Source: Sulfuriferula multivorans
GTDB taxonomy: Bacteria; Pseudomonadota; Gammaproteobacteria; Burkholderiales; Sulfuriferulaceae
NCBI RefSeq assembly: GCF_003851125.1
Contig: NZ_BGOW01000015.1
Location: 124,001-188,000, forward strand
Length of the DNA: 64,000 nucleotides
Reading direction: 5' to 3'
Positions 30,524 to 39,847 of the stretch are shown here, one piece after another (position 1 is the stretch's first letter; every line of letters starts with the position of its first letter). The notes under the pieces were generated by a model. It had not been told where the DNA came from, did not search any database, and saw only the letters and a program-made list of their open reading frames with translations. The translations under genes were made by a program, and so were the position numbers.

Positions 30524-31503
30524 CTGATCCGATGCATCAACTGCTGGATAAAATGCAGACGCTCATGGGTAAGCATCGTGATGCGCCGGTGAAACTCGAG
30601 ACTGAACCCGCCTCCCCTCCACCCGCAGAAGCCGTAGCCGAGGCAACTCCGTTTCCGGTTTTAACTGACATCGTGCGGCGCGGCGAAATCATTGCAGACC
30701 TGCCTTCCTCTGCTCCGCAACCTCTCCCTGACTTCACAGAGGAAATCACCGCGCCTCGACCAGAGGATGAAACCGTCAACATCCCTGAAGCATTCATCCA
30801 AACCGAACAGGACGACTCCTATGCCATTGTCGCCACACCGGTTCTGACCGATATCGTTTGGCGCGGCGAATTACTCCTCGACGCGCCACCCGACGATACG
30901 CAGGCAACGCCTGATACCATCGAAGAAATCCCTGAACCAGCCGAAGCGACGGACAATTTACTCCTCGACGCGCCACCCGACGATACGCAGGCAACGCCTG
31001 ATACCATCGAAGAAATCCCTGAACCAGCCGAAGCGACGGACAATTTACTCCTCGACGCGCCACCCGACGATACGCAGGCAGCGCCTGAAACCATTGAGGA
31101 AATCCCTGAACCAGCCGAAGCGACGGACAATAGTACCAGCGAGTTCATCAGCCCCGAACATGCACCGCAAGCCGAAACGCCTGACGCCTCGGTGGAAATC
31201 ACTCATTTGGTTGTGCCCACTGACAATATCCCCGAGGCCTTTACCAGTCCCGAGCTGGCCGAGCTGCTTGCCACTTCGGTTGCCACCCACGTACTTGGCA
31301 TGATCGACGGCCATCTCATGCACGAAGTCAATACCGTGGTGGCGCAACGCCTGCGCCGCGTCGTTGACGAAACTTTATCCACGCTGCTGACCCAGCTTGC
31401 TCTCGACATGGAATCGCTCGTACGCGAGGCGGTCGTCGAAGAACTGGCCAGACATGGCATTCATCCTGCCAACACCCCGGGGAACCCGTCCAATCCGGTA
31501 TAA
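30520..31503 (+). CDS. acidic, repeat-containing protein between holC and valS
   Basis: A 327-residue highly acidic, Pro-rich protein of unknown function. The N-terminus (MTDPMHQLLDKMQTLMGKH) and the C-terminal 95 residues (SPELAELLATSVATHVLGM to the end) look structured and helical; the middle is low-complexity. It contains three tandem copies of a 29-residue unit, LLLDAPPDDTQATPDTIEE and following. Related betaproteobacteria have an unknown protein (possibly DUF2486) at the same site between holC and valS, so conservation of position, not function, is the best evidence. Confidence 0.7.
   Translation: MTDPMHQLLDKMQTLMGKHRDAPVKLETEPASPPPAEAVAEATPFPVLTDIVRRGEIIADLPSSAPQPLPDFTEEITAPRPEDETVNIPEAFIQTEQDDSYAIVATPVLTDIVWRGELLLDAPPDDTQATPDTIEEIPEPAEATDNLLLDAPPDDTQATPDTIEEIPEPAEATDNLLLDAPPDDTQAAPETIEEIPEPAEATDNSTSEFISPEHAPQAETPDASVEITHLVVPTDNIPEAFTSPELAELLATSVATHVLGMIDGHLMHEVNTVVAQRLRRVVDETLSTLLTQLALDMESLVREAVVEELARHGIHPANTPGNPSNPV
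30871..31131 (+). repeat. three tandem 87-base direct repeats inside a coding region
   Basis: Units at 30871-30957, 30958-31044 and 31045-31131. Units one and two are identical; unit three differs at four positions. Each unit encodes 29 residues and preserves the frame. The near-identity shows a recent duplication and makes copy-number variation between strains likely. Confidence 0.95.
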
Positions 31504-31534
31504 TCGCGGGTTTTAAGCCTCAACTTCTCGCATC

Positions 31535-34282
31535 ATGGAACTCGCCAAAAGCTTCGAACCCCGCGACATCGAGCAACGCTGGTATCAGCACTGGGAACAG
31601 TCCGGCTATTTCCGTCCCAGCATGGACGCCAGCCGCCCCGCTTACTGCATCATGCTGCCGCCGCCCAACGTCACCGGCACGCTGCATATGGGCCATGCGT
31701 TCCAGCATACGCTGATGGACGCACTGATCCGCTACCACCGCATGCAGGGCGACAATACCCTGTGGCAGCCCGGCACGGACCACGCCGGTATCGCCACCCA
31801 GATCGTGGTGGAACGCCAGCTCGACGCCAAAGGCGAGTCGCGGCATCAGCTCGGGCGCGAAACTTTCCTGAAAAGAGTATGGGAATGGAAGGAACACTCC
31901 GGTTCCACCATCACCCGCCAGATGCGCCGTCTGGGCACCTCGTGCGACTGGTCACGCGAACGCTTCACCATGGACGCCGGTCTGTCCGAGGCGGTGACGG
32001 AAGTATTCGTAAAGCTCTATAACGAAGGGCTGATTTATCGCGGCAAGCGTCTGGTCAACTGGGATCCGGTGCTGGGCACGGCGGTGTCCGACCTGGAAGT
32101 GGTATCCGAAGAAGAGGACGGCTTCCTGTGGCACATCCGCTACCCAATCGAAGGCGAGGACGGCTTTGTCGAAGTCGCCACCACCCGCCCGGAAACCCTG
32201 CTGGGCGACGTCGCGGTGGCGGTGCACCCCGACGACGAACGTTATAAACATCTCGTCGGCCGCCATGTGCGGCTACCGATTGCCGAGCGCAGCATCCCGG
32301 TGATTGCCGATGACTACGTTGACCCGGCGTTCGGTACCGGCGTGGTCAAAATCACGCCGGCGCACGACTTCAACGACTACGCCGTGGGCATACGCCACAA
32401 GCTGCCGCCGATCAGCGTGTTGACGCTCGACGCCAAAATGAACGACCTCTGCCCGATCGAATACCAGGGGCTGGATCGCTACGTGGCACGCGAGAAACTG
32501 CTCGTCGAACTGCAAGCCAAGGACCTGCTGGTCGCCGCCAAACCGCACAAGCTGATGGTGCCGCGCGGTGACCGCACTGGCGCCGTGATCGAACCCATGC
32601 TCACCGATCAGTGGTTTGTCGCAATGCAACAAATGGGCGCGAGCGGCCTCGATGCGGTCAAGTCCGGCAAGCTCCGATTCGTGCCGGAAAACTGGACCAC
32701 CACCTACAACCAGTGGCTGGAAAATATCCAGGACTGGTGCATCTCGCGCCAATTGTGGTGGGGGCATCGCATCCCCGCCTGGTACGACGAGGACGGCAAT
32801 CACTACGTCGCCCGCAGCGAAGCCGAGGCGAGCAAACTTGCCGCTGGCCGGCCGCTGACCCGCGACGAGGATGTGCTCGACACCTGGTTCTCCTCCGCAC
32901 TGTGGCCGTTCTCCACCTTGGGCTGGCCGCAAAAAACCCCTGAACTGGGCGCTTTCCTGCCCGGCTCGGTACTGGTCACCGGCTTTGACATCATCTTTTT
33001 CTGGGTCGCACGCATGGTGATGATGTCGCTGCATTTCACCGGCGAAGTGCCATTCCGGGAAGTGTATGTGACCGGCCTGGTACGCGATGCCCACGGCAAC
33101 AAAATGTCCAAGTCCAAGGGCAACGTAATTGACCCGCTCGACCTGATCGACGGCATCGACCTCGACAGCCTGATCGCCAAGCGCACCACCGGCATGATGA
33201 ATCCCAAGCAGGCGCAGGCCATCGCCAAACAGACCCGCACCGACTATCCGAATGGCTTCGCGGCCTTCGGCACCGATGCCATCCGTTTCACTTTCGCCAG
33301 CCTCGCCACCCATGGTCGCGACATCAAGTTCGACCTGCAACGCGCCGACGGTTACCGCAATTTCTGCAACAAGCTGTGGAACGCCACGCGCTTCGTGCTG
33401 ATGAACTGCGAAGGCAAGGACGTGGGACTGGACGACAGCCTGCCCCTCACGTATTCCGATGCGGACCACTGGGTCATCAGCCGCCTGCAGCAGGCCGAAA
33501 CCGAGGTCGCCAGTGCCTTCGCCGACTACCGCTTCGACATGGCTGCGCGCGCCGTTTATGAATTTGTCTGGGACGAATACTGCGACTGGTATGTGGAACT
33601 CGCCAAGGTACAGATCAATAGCGGCGACGAGGCTGCCGCCCGCGCCACACGCCGCACCCTGGTGCGCGTGCTGGAGGCCGCGCTGCGTCTGGCGCACCCG
33701 ATTATCCCGTTCATTACCGAGGAACTCTGGCACACCGTGGCACCGCTGGCGGACAAACACGGCGCCAGCATCATGACCCAGCCTTACCCGCTGGCCGACG
33801 CAGCCAAAGTGGACGCTGGCGCCTGCGAACGCATCGCCCTGCTTAAGGACCTCATCAACGCCACGCGCGGCCTGCGCGGTGAAATGAGTCTGTCACCTGC
33901 GCTGAAAGTGCCCATGGCCATCAGCGGCGATGCCAGCGCGCTCACCCGCTTCGCGCCTTACCTTGCGGCGCTGGCCAAATTGAGCGAGGTCAAAATCAGC
34001 GCCGAACTGCCGCCCGGCGACGCTCCCGTTGCCATCGTCGGTGACATCAGGCTGATGCTGCTGATCGAAATAGATCGGGACGCGGAGAAAGCCCGGCTGG
34101 AAAAAGAAATCGCGCGCCTGCAGGGCGAAATCACCAAATGCGCAGCCAAGCTGGGCAACGCCAGCTTCGTGGACCGCGCCCCGGTTGCCGTGGTGGATCA
34201 GGAAAAACAGCGTCTGACGGATTTCAAGGACACGCTGGGCAAACTGCAAGACCAGTTGAGCCGCCTGGCGGCGCAGAACTGA
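31535..34282 (+). CDS. valS: valyl-tRNA synthetase
   Basis: A 915-residue class I synthetase that charges tRNA-Val. The HIGH motif is [14 protein letters not shown] near residue 43 and the KMSKS motif is [14 protein letters not shown] near residue 525. The CP1 editing domain lies between them and the anticodon-binding domain after. The last 70 residues form the expected coiled-coil arm ([20 protein letters not shown]). Long open frames on the opposite strand of this gene are only shadows. Confidence 0.97.
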   Translation: MELAKSFEPRDIEQRWYQHWEQSGYFRPSMDASRPAYCIMLPPPNVTGTLHMGHAFQHTLMDALIRYHRMQGDNTLWQPGTDHAGIATQIVVERQLDAKGESRHQLGRETFLKRVWEWKEHSGSTITRQMRRLGTSCDWSRERFTMDAGLSEAVTEVFVKLYNEGLIYRGKRLVNWDPVLGTAVSDLEVVSEEEDGFLWHIRYPIEGEDGFVEVATTRPETLLGDVAVAVHPDDERYKHLVGRHVRLPIAERSIPVIADDYVDPAFGTGVVKITPAHDFNDYAVGIRHKLPPISVLTLDAKMNDLCPIEYQGLDRYVAREKLLVELQAKDLLVAAKPHKLMVPRGDRTGAVIEPMLTDQWFVAMQQMGASGLDAVKSGKLRFVPENWTTTYNQWLENIQDWCISRQLWWGHRIPAWYDEDGNHYVARSEAEASKLAAGRPLTRDEDVLDTWFSSALWPFSTLGWPQKTPELGAFLPGSVLVTGFDIIFFWVARMVMMSLHFTGEVPFREVYVTGLVRDAHGNKMSKSKGNVIDPLDLIDGIDLDSLIAKRTTGMMNPKQAQAIAKQTRTDYPNGFAAFGTDAIRFTFASLATHGRDIKFDLQRADGYRNFCNKLWNATRFVLMNCEGKDVGLDDSLPLTYSDADHWVISRLQQAETEVASAFADYRFDMAARAVYEFVWDEYCDWYVELAKVQINSGDEAAARATRRTLVRVLEAALRLAHPIIPFITEELWHTVAPLADKHGASIMTQPYPLADAAKVDAGACERIALLKDLINATRGLRGEMSLSPALKVPMAISGDASALTRFAPYLAALAKLSEVKISAELPPGDAPVAIVGDIRLMLLIEIDRDAEKARLEKEIARLQGEITKCAAKLGNASFVDRAPVAVVDQEKQRLTDFKDTLGKLQDQLSRLAAQN

Positions 34283-34289
34283 ATCCGTC

Positions 34290-34310
34290 ATGCCGGCCTG
34301 GATCCGGCAT
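34290..34310. repeat. short inverted repeat after valS
   Basis: ATGCCGG / CCGGCAT, 7 base pairs with a 7-base loop, lies 8 bases after the valS stop and before the convergent gene. It has no T-tract. It resembles dispersed palindromic repeats seen in many proteobacteria, but only one copy is recognised in this window. Confidence 0.4.
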
Positions 34311-34318
34311 GGTGGGGG

Positions 34319-34711
34319 TTATTCTCCCCAGCGATACTGGTGGCAGAACTGCCCTACCCGCTCCACCACTTCGTCACGCTCAAAGAAGCGGTCGGCACGG
34401 TTCAGCCTGGCCTGATCGCGCTCGTCCTGACTGCCGCCAAAGCAGAATATCGGCACGTTGAGCATCCACTCCATGCGTACCTGACGTATCGCGTCCTGCG
34501 GGTCGAAGTCATCGGTCAGGGTATCCAGGTCTAAAAAAATGAAGCGATGCAGCAGGATGTCGTGGAATTCACCCAAACTCTCCAAATCCAGGGTTTCCAC
34601 CATCTGCCAGCCCTGCGGCAGTTGTGCGCGCAATTGCGCTGCGATGCCAGCATCGTTGCTCATCAGAATGAATTTGCGTTGCAGACGCGCTTCGATGGTA
34701 GGTTGACTCAT
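34319..34711 (-). CDS. degenerate receiver-like protein, unknown
   Basis: A 130-residue soluble protein. The pattern KFILMSNDAGIAAQLRAQLP, then HRFIFLDLDTL, then NVPIFCFGGSQDERDQARLNRADRFFERDE gives the alternating strands and helices of a CheY-like receiver, with an acidic residue at the phosphorylation-like position (FLDLD). It lacks a standard receiver lysine context, so it may not be phosphorylated. It overlaps the lipoate-ligase-like gene by 4 bases, so the two are probably used together. Confidence 0.55.
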   Translation of the reverse strand: MSQPTIEARLQRKFILMSNDAGIAAQLRAQLPQGWQMVETLDLESLGEFHDILLHRFIFLDLDTLTDDFDPQDAIRQVRMEWMLNVPIFCFGGSQDERDQARLNRADRFFERDEVVERVGQFCHQYRWGE

Positions 34712-35634
34712 ATGGCCTCCGGATTGAAATGAGCGGTCTCGGTTATGCGCTGCGCCCAGAGTTGTGCCGCAGCGCTATCGAGATAAGTCGCCAGCTCAGC
34801 AGCAATTGAATCGGGTTCACTGGCCAATAGCGTCTCCGGCAAACCGGGCGCGACGGACAGCGCCACCCGCACCACACGCCTTTCCTGGGTCAGCACCCGC
34901 ACCCAGCCAGTATCATACTGGCGCTCGGTCAGGTAACAGGCGGCGTTGATCTTGATGCCGTGCGGCACCATGCGTGCGCTGCCCTGATGATCCGGGATCA
35001 GCTCTGTGCGCCATTCGTCACTGGCTGCACGCTCATCCTCGCGCAACAGTGACTGCTCCCAGCGCCAGCCGAACTGGTTATTGGCAGCGCGCCGATACAC
35101 CATGGATAACCACTCCCAGTCGGGCACGCTGGCATGTTGCGACCAAGAGGTAAGCGATGCACGTAACGCTTCGATCAACCACTGGCGAAAGCCATCAGAT
35201 GGAGAAGCGACCCGTCCGGCAAACTGTTCGATGGGGAAATCCAGCATGAAGCTCGACCCCACCACGCCGGCGCGGCCTATGGTGGCGGCGCCGCTGCCTG
35301 CGAGCTTGCTGCCATGCAGCCAGATATCCTGTGCCGCCAGCGTGACCGGCAGGCCTGCCTCGTGATAAACCTGCACCATGGGCTGCAAAGCGTGGGCGTA
35401 CCAGTCAGCGGAGCGAAACGGAAAAAAATCCAGCGGCGCGACCAGCGCCACACACGCCTGATCGCTATCCACCCAGACCCCGCCGCCGCCCAGCGGACGC
35501 CGCACAATGGGCACGTCCGAGTATGCGGCGTTCAACTCAACCGACGCGGATTGATGCTGCCCGAGGCAAATATGCGGCTGTGGTCTGCCCCATACCACGG
35601 CTGGTAAATCGCCGGGCTGCATGGCTTCTGCCAC
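34708..35634 (-). CDS. additional lipoate--protein ligase-like protein (BPL/LPL fold)
   Basis: A protein of at least 308 residues with the biotin/lipoate ligase catalytic fold. It has the RRPLGGGG loop (residues 45-52 from the GTG at 35634) and a candidate catalytic Lys110 in LHGSKLAGSGA, matching RRxxGGG and K-x-S-G of lipoate ligases. The conserved N-terminal strand WIDLGCCDPWDY, expected in the family, is encoded upstream of that GTG. The only candidate upstream start is a CTG at 35700 that overlaps the preceding stop. Substrate unknown; it is separate from the sLpl(AB) gene at 40912. Confidence 0.75.
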   Translation of the reverse strand: MAEAMQPGDLPAVVWGRPQPHICLGQHQSASVELNAAYSDVPIVRRPLGGGGVWVDSDQACVALVAPLDFFPFRSADWYAHALQPMVQVYHEAGLPVTLAAQDIWLHGSKLAGSGAATIGRAGVVGSSFMLDFPIEQFAGRVASPSDGFRQWLIEALRASLTSWSQHASVPDWEWLSMVYRRAANNQFGWRWEQSLLREDERAASDEWRTELIPDHQGSARMVPHGIKINAACYLTERQYDTGWVRVLTQERRVVRVALSVAPGLPETLLASEPDSIAAELATYLDSAAAQLWAQRITETAHFNPEAI

Positions 35635-35696
35635 ACCTGCGTAGGTGGCATGGTAATCCCACGGGTCGCAGCAGCCTAAATCAATCCAGCGCGCCC

Positions 35697-36107
35697 TCAG
35701 GAGGCGGATGGCTCGCCTCCCTCGTCAGGTTTGTTTTCCTTGAAAAACTTGCCGAAATAGAAATCGCGCCGATTCAGCGCCTCCAGTTCTTCGGCGCGGG
35801 CAGTGAGGCCCGCACGCATGATTTCCACCAGATATTGCCCCTGTTCGGCGTCCAGAATATGGATTTCATTAATCAGGTCCTCGTCCACATCCACGAAATG
35901 CGCGGCAAACCCCTCGGGCGCCTGCACATGCAGCAACCAGGACTTGCAATCCGGGTCTTCCGCATCCACCGGGCTCATGCTGATTTTGCCCAGCCAGGCC
36001 ATACGCGCGGCCTGGTTGAAATAGCGTATATCGAGCTTCTTGCCCTTCTTGTACTTGTTCAGTTCGTTTTTTAACGAACCCACATCGGTGACTTTAATCG
36101 ATTTCAT
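35697..36107 (-). CDS. conserved-looking unknown protein upstream of the LPL-like gene
   Basis: A 136-residue soluble protein with no signal or membrane segment. The N-terminus MKSIKVTDVGSLKNELNKYKKGKK is basic and helical, the middle (DIRYFNQAARMAWLGKISMSP; SWLLHVQAPEGF) is mixed, and the tail is acidic. I do not recognise the family. Its stop overlaps a CTG that may begin the following lipoate-ligase-like gene, and AGGAAAG precedes its ATG. Confidence 0.65.
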   Translation of the reverse strand: MKSIKVTDVGSLKNELNKYKKGKKLDIRYFNQAARMAWLGKISMSPVDAEDPDCKSWLLHVQAPEGFAAHFVDVDEDLINEIHILDAEQGQYLVEIMRAGLTARAEELEALNRRDFYFGKFFKENKPDEGGEPSAS

Positions 36108-36167
36108 GGCTGATCTTTCCTGATTTTCGAACTTTAGAGTGTGACGAATTTGGCGTCGCCCTGCAAC

Positions 36168-36190
36168 AAAAAGCCCCGCCGCAGCGGGGC
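36168..36190 (-). terminator. terminator after the exported unknown gene
   Basis: On the minus strand a 7-base-pair stem GCCCCGC / GCGGGGC with a four-base loop is followed by TTTTT. It lies 17 bases after the stop at 36207. Confidence 0.75.
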
Positions 36191-36206
36191 AATGGATAGT
36201 GCTATT

Positions 36207-37094
36207 TTAATGTTCAGGAGTTGTTCCCGCCACCCTGCCCATGGTCGCGCGGATTTCGTCCGGAATCTCGACGATACGCGTGAAATGCCCCATGCTCAGA
36301 TTCGGCCAGCCCAGTGCAATACGATAACGAGCATAGAGGGAATACACTTTGTTACCCACAATATAGATTTCATAGGGAAGGCCGGCAATGTAATCCGCAC
36401 CGCCGACTGTGTATACCCAGCGACCATCGCCCGTTTTGTCGTCATTCATGGCAACACCAAATACGGCGATTTTTTTATCCGCCATGACCACCTCATACAC
36501 CTCGGCAGTATGATTAACGCCTTTGGCCAGATTGTCGCGCACTGTCGTCACGGCAGCATTGAAATCAGGCAATGTATTGAGTTCGTTCTTGTCCGAATCG
36601 AAACGCTCCATGCCTGGCATATAGCGATACTCGGGCAGAAATGCAGCGCGTTCGTCGCCGCCAAACCCGGCACCCACGCCCAGCGCCTGCGCCAATCTTT
36701 CCTGCACGGCTTTGACAGCCGCCTGCTCGCGAACAAAGTTGTTGCGGAAAAAAGCGCGGTACCAGTAGTCCGGATTCATGTAGGAAACCGTGCCATCGCT
36801 CTGCACGCCAATGCGTATCCCGGCCCCGACTATATTGCTGCCACCGATACGGTGGATGGCATCCAGAATACCCTTGTCGCTGACCACCAGCACGGCATAC
36901 TGCGGCATGCCTTGTATCTGATATTTGCCCAGCGTGGTCAACCCGGCAGCCCCGGTTTTTTTCTCGACCGCCGCCAGCACCTGCGCCACGTCGCCGGCCG
37001 CCACCCGATCTGCGGAAATGTAGGGCGCCACCGCCAGCGCCCACGGCGACCATAACAAGAACAACAACACTCCCAATGCACGTTTCATTGCCAT
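36207..37094 (-). CDS. exported protein of unknown function
   Basis: A 295-residue protein with a clear signal peptide (ALGVLLFLLWSPWALA) and no later membrane segment, so it is periplasmic or outer-membrane associated. Repeated aromatic-rich segments (MNPDYWYRAFFRNNFV; GLPYEIYIVGNKVYSLYARYRIAL) are visible. No cysteine pair or haem motif is present. I do not recognise the family. It lies just downstream of the FadL-type porin but has its own terminator. A GTG one codon upstream at 37097 is also possible. Confidence 0.65.
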   Translation of the reverse strand: MAMKRALGVLLFLLWSPWALAVAPYISADRVAAGDVAQVLAAVEKKTGAAGLTTLGKYQIQGMPQYAVLVVSDKGILDAIHRIGGSNIVGAGIRIGVQSDGTVSYMNPDYWYRAFFRNNFVREQAAVKAVQERLAQALGVGAGFGGDERAAFLPEYRYMPGMERFDSDKNELNTLPDFNAAVTTVRDNLAKGVNHTAEVYEVVMADKKIAVFGVAMNDDKTGDGRWVYTVGGADYIAGLPYEIYIVGNKVYSLYARYRIALGWPNLSMGHFTRIVEIPDEIRATMGRVAGTTPEH

Positions 37095-37123
37095 CACACT
37101 GCTGTTTTAACCGGGTAAAAAAC

Positions 37124-37153
37124 AAAAAGGCCGAGGGGATTAACCCTCAGCCT
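37124..37153 (-). terminator. terminator after the FadL-type gene
   Basis: On the minus strand GGCTGAGGG pairs with CCCTCGGCC (one mismatch) around a short AT-rich loop, followed by TTTTTG. It lies about 45 bases after the stop at 37196. Confidence 0.75.
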
Positions 37154-37195
37154 GATTGTACTGCTTTTGAAACAGACTAACTCAGATCAGCTTGC

Positions 37196-38485
37196 TTACA
37201 TCTTCCAGGCGTAAGCGATGCCAATCGAATTTTGGTACATTTTGATGGTTTCAGTGCCGCCCATGACGAGTGACGGGCCGGATACCGAGTTCTCAAACGC
37301 ATGCATGTAAGACACCGTCAGTTCATCACCTGAATTGGTCAGGTAAGTCACACCCAAGGTAGCGTGATCCTTGACCACACCCGGAGCGATGATGTTGAAG
37401 GTCACATCACTCGCCTGGATTGGGTTGTCACCATGGTTGTAACCCGCACGCAGCGTCCACTGTTTGTTGTATTGATACGCCGCACCCAGCTTCCAGACGT
37501 CCACATCCTGCCAGCCAAAGCCGGGGCCATTGGACGCGCCCAGTGCATTGCCAAGAAGAAGATTCTTGCCGGGATTGGCAATGGAATTCACGCCGCTATA
37601 ATTGATACGCTGATAGTCCAGCGCCAGGGTCAATTCAGGCGTGGCCTGGAAAGCAATACCCAGATTGTAGTTCTCCGGCAGGTCAAACCCACCCTGATCG
37701 GCGAACAGGCCCTTGTACCGATCGAATTTCTGCATGTTCATTTTCGTGGCATACGCAGCACCAATAGTGATCGTTGGCGTGATTTTTCCCATATATCCAA
37801 CACGCAGACCGTAGCCAAAGGCATGGTCATAACCTCTATTGGTAACGTCCCCCTTACTGCTTGAATAAGGGATGAATGCTTGCAGACCATCGGCCTTGAA
37901 GGTCTGGTAACCAATCAAAGGTGAAATACCAATGGAGTGGTTGGGAGCAATCTTGAACGCCACGGTAGGGGCAACGATCAACTGCATCAGATCAACACCA
38001 AGTCGACCTTGGCCGCAAAGAGCATTGGAAGCTGGCGCGCCCGCGCCACAGTAATTTGCCGGGATCACTGCGCCTGCATAATCGGTATTCATACCACCGT
38101 TGCCATACACGGTCACGCCCAGCGACATATTGGGGTTGAGCATTTTATTGTAGCCGAACTCAGGAACAGGAAAGTAATTGCTATCACTATCTTGAGAGAA
38201 ATTACGGCCAGGATCTGGACCACCAAAAGAAGAATTAATGCGACTCGCCGAACGCTTGGGTGAAAACAGGCTCACGCCCAGATTAAGCTGGTCGCCCGCG
38301 AACACCATGCTGGCTGGGTTGTTGGCACCGCCGAATGCATCATCTGCCATCGCTGTCGCTGCGCCGCCCATACCGTTGGCTTTCATGCCGTAACCGCTCG
38401 AGAAATAACCGTTGGTTGCCATGGCTGCGCCAGGCAGTGCAAAACCGGCAACGGCCATCAGGCCAATCAATTTTTTGAGTTTCAT
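37196..38485 (-). CDS. OmpP1/FadL-family outer membrane transport protein
   Basis: A 429-residue outer membrane beta-barrel. The signal peptide (LIGLMAVAGFALPGAAMA) is followed by the family N-terminus ATNGYFSSGYGMKANGMGGA and the NPASM motif, and the sequence ends with an aromatic-containing last strand (SIGIAYAWKM). FadL relatives pass hydrophobic molecules such as fatty acids or toluene. It lies directly downstream of the sulfur-oxidation locus on the same strand but behind a strong terminator, so it is a separate unit. A role in uptake of hydrophobic sulfur would be speculation. Confidence 0.9.
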   Translation of the reverse strand: MKLKKLIGLMAVAGFALPGAAMATNGYFSSGYGMKANGMGGAATAMADDAFGGANNPASMVFAGDQLNLGVSLFSPKRSASRINSSFGGPDPGRNFSQDSDSNYFPVPEFGYNKMLNPNMSLGVTVYGNGGMNTDYAGAVIPANYCGAGAPASNALCGQGRLGVDLMQLIVAPTVAFKIAPNHSIGISPLIGYQTFKADGLQAFIPYSSSKGDVTNRGYDHAFGYGLRVGYMGKITPTITIGAAYATKMNMQKFDRYKGLFADQGGFDLPENYNLGIAFQATPELTLALDYQRINYSGVNSIANPGKNLLLGNALGASNGPGFGWQDVDVWKLGAAYQYNKQWTLRAGYNHGDNPIQASDVTFNIIAPGVVKDHATLGVTYLTNSGDELTVSYMHAFENSVSGPSLVMGGTETIKMYQNSIGIAYAWKM

Positions 38486-38627
38486 TTATGTAGTCTCCAA
38501 GGATTATTAAAATTAAGAACAACGCTGACATTTATTTATTATGATTTTGACGAATAGTACACTTGTCACATTGACCTGCACAAGACCATTGCGTGGGCAA
38601 TTCAGAGCGATGTTGCATTTCTGCAAC

Positions 38628-38661
38628 AAAAAAGTCGGGTGCCTAGGCACCCGACTTTTTT
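38628..38661 (-). terminator. strong symmetric terminator ending the sulfur-oxidation locus
   Basis: A perfect 34-base inverted repeat, centred on CCTAGG, has 11 GC-rich pairs in each arm (GTCGGGTGCCT / AGGCACCCGAC) with six A on one side and six T on the other. It starts 17 bases after the lipS1 stop, so it ends the minus-strand operon and insulates the fadL-type gene. Confidence 0.92.
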
Positions 38662-38677
38662 GCTCAAGGCGGATTAC

Positions 38678-39814
38678 TTAAATCAGCCCGGCACCAATCT
38701 CTTCACCGGCCATCTGGCGCTTGACGATTTCCACGTCCTTGCGCGCCAGCGCGAACGGGAACGAGAGGATGTCGGAAGGACTGGAATCGCCATACGGGCG
38801 ATTGCAGGCAGACACTTCTTCGTCGTCCTTGCCGGGACAGCCGGAAGTCTGGAACGGCTTGCCGGAATTCACCAGATCCGTCAGTTCGTCTTCCGGCACG
38901 CCAAAATCGATCACCTTGCCGTCCGCATCGAACAGCATTTTGCTGACGTGGCCGCCGGCGTAGTCAATGATGAAGCGCGCCAGTTGCACGCGGCGCCATT
39001 GGCCTTTGTCGCAAGCTGGCCAGTCTTCCATCATCGAGCCCTGCTCGGGGTAGAAGGCGAACATATGGTTGTGGCCGCCCATGTCCTTGATCTTCTGGCA
39101 GACTTCGAGAATCTCCTGCTCGGTCTCGCCCATGCCGCAAATCAGGTGGGCACCGAATTTTTCCGGACCGAATATTTCCGCTGCCCATTCGATGGCTTGC
39201 CAGTATTTGCTGTAGCGGTGCGGGCTGTCCACGGTCTTGCCGCGGGTGCGTTCGAAAATCGCCGGGGTGACTGCGTCCAGCGCCACGGTAAAGATATCGG
39301 CACCCATCTTGTGCAGGCGCACTAGGTCGTCTTTTTCCATGGTGGTGGGATTGGACAGGATGGACACCGGAATATGCGGCAGCGCCTTCATCCATTTATC
39401 CAGCAGCACGAAGGTATCGGCATCGGAATTGGGATGGGTGATCATGGAGATGCACATGCGCTGGAACTGGCCTTTGTCATTTCCCACTTTGACGCGCTCG
39501 ATGACTTCGTCGTAACGTGCGGTGGGCCAGTCCACGCGGATGAAGTTGCGATCCGCATAATCGCGCGACTCTTCACGATGCCGTGCCAGACCGCAATAAG
39601 TGCAGTTGGCGCGACAGCCTTCCGGATAAGTCACCAGAAGGTTCAGGCAGTTGGTGCAGGCGGTGCGGTGCATGTTGCCCGGCACCAGACCCAGCGTGAT
39701 CGCAGCCGCGGTGCTCATTTGCACATACTCGGGCGAACGCATGTCGGGGGTTTTGACATGGTAGTTGGGGCGATAAAACTGTACGACTTGAGGTTGATCC
39801 AGTACGGCGCTCAT
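38678..39814 (-). CDS. lipS1: radical SAM lipoate synthase subunit LipS1 (sHdr-associated)
   Basis: A 378-residue radical SAM enzyme. The cluster motif is CRANCTYC (Cys67, Cys71, Cys74), with two further Cys in ACTNC (53, 56) and two near the C-terminus (SGCPGK, SACNRPYG) that may hold an auxiliary cluster. In sHdr organisms two radical SAM proteins, LipS1 and LipS2, together insert sulfur into octanoyl groups on LbpA. AAGGAG 6 bases before the ATG supports the start. It is the last gene of the operon. The LipS1/LipS2 numbering follows gene order next to lipT and could be reversed. Confidence 0.8.
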   Translation of the reverse strand: MSAVLDQPQVVQFYRPNYHVKTPDMRSPEYVQMSTAAAITLGLVPGNMHRTACTNCLNLLVTYPEGCRANCTYCGLARHREESRDYADRNFIRVDWPTARYDEVIERVKVGNDKGQFQRMCISMITHPNSDADTFVLLDKWMKALPHIPVSILSNPTTMEKDDLVRLHKMGADIFTVALDAVTPAIFERTRGKTVDSPHRYSKYWQAIEWAAEIFGPEKFGAHLICGMGETEQEILEVCQKIKDMGGHNHMFAFYPEQGSMMEDWPACDKGQWRRVQLARFIIDYAGGHVSKMLFDADGKVIDFGVPEDELTDLVNSGKPFQTSGCPGKDDEEVSACNRPYGDSSPSDILSFPFALARKDVEIVKRQMAGEEIGAGLI

Positions 39815-39847
39815 GCGACTCTCCTTAAAAGCACGGTTTCCAATTAT

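Noticed and set aside
30871-31131. Possible CRISPR or minisatellite array
   Set aside because: The units are adjacent with no spacers and stay in frame inside a protein-coding gene, so this is an internal protein repeat.
32273-33760. 495-codon open frame on the minus strand
   Set aside because: It is antisense to valS, which is firmly identified by HIGH and KMSKS motifs; its translation is His/Arg/Gly-rich with no recognisable domain, as expected for a shadow in GC-rich DNA.
34290-34310. Rho-independent terminator for valS
   Set aside because: The hairpin has no T-tract on either strand; listed only as an inverted repeat.
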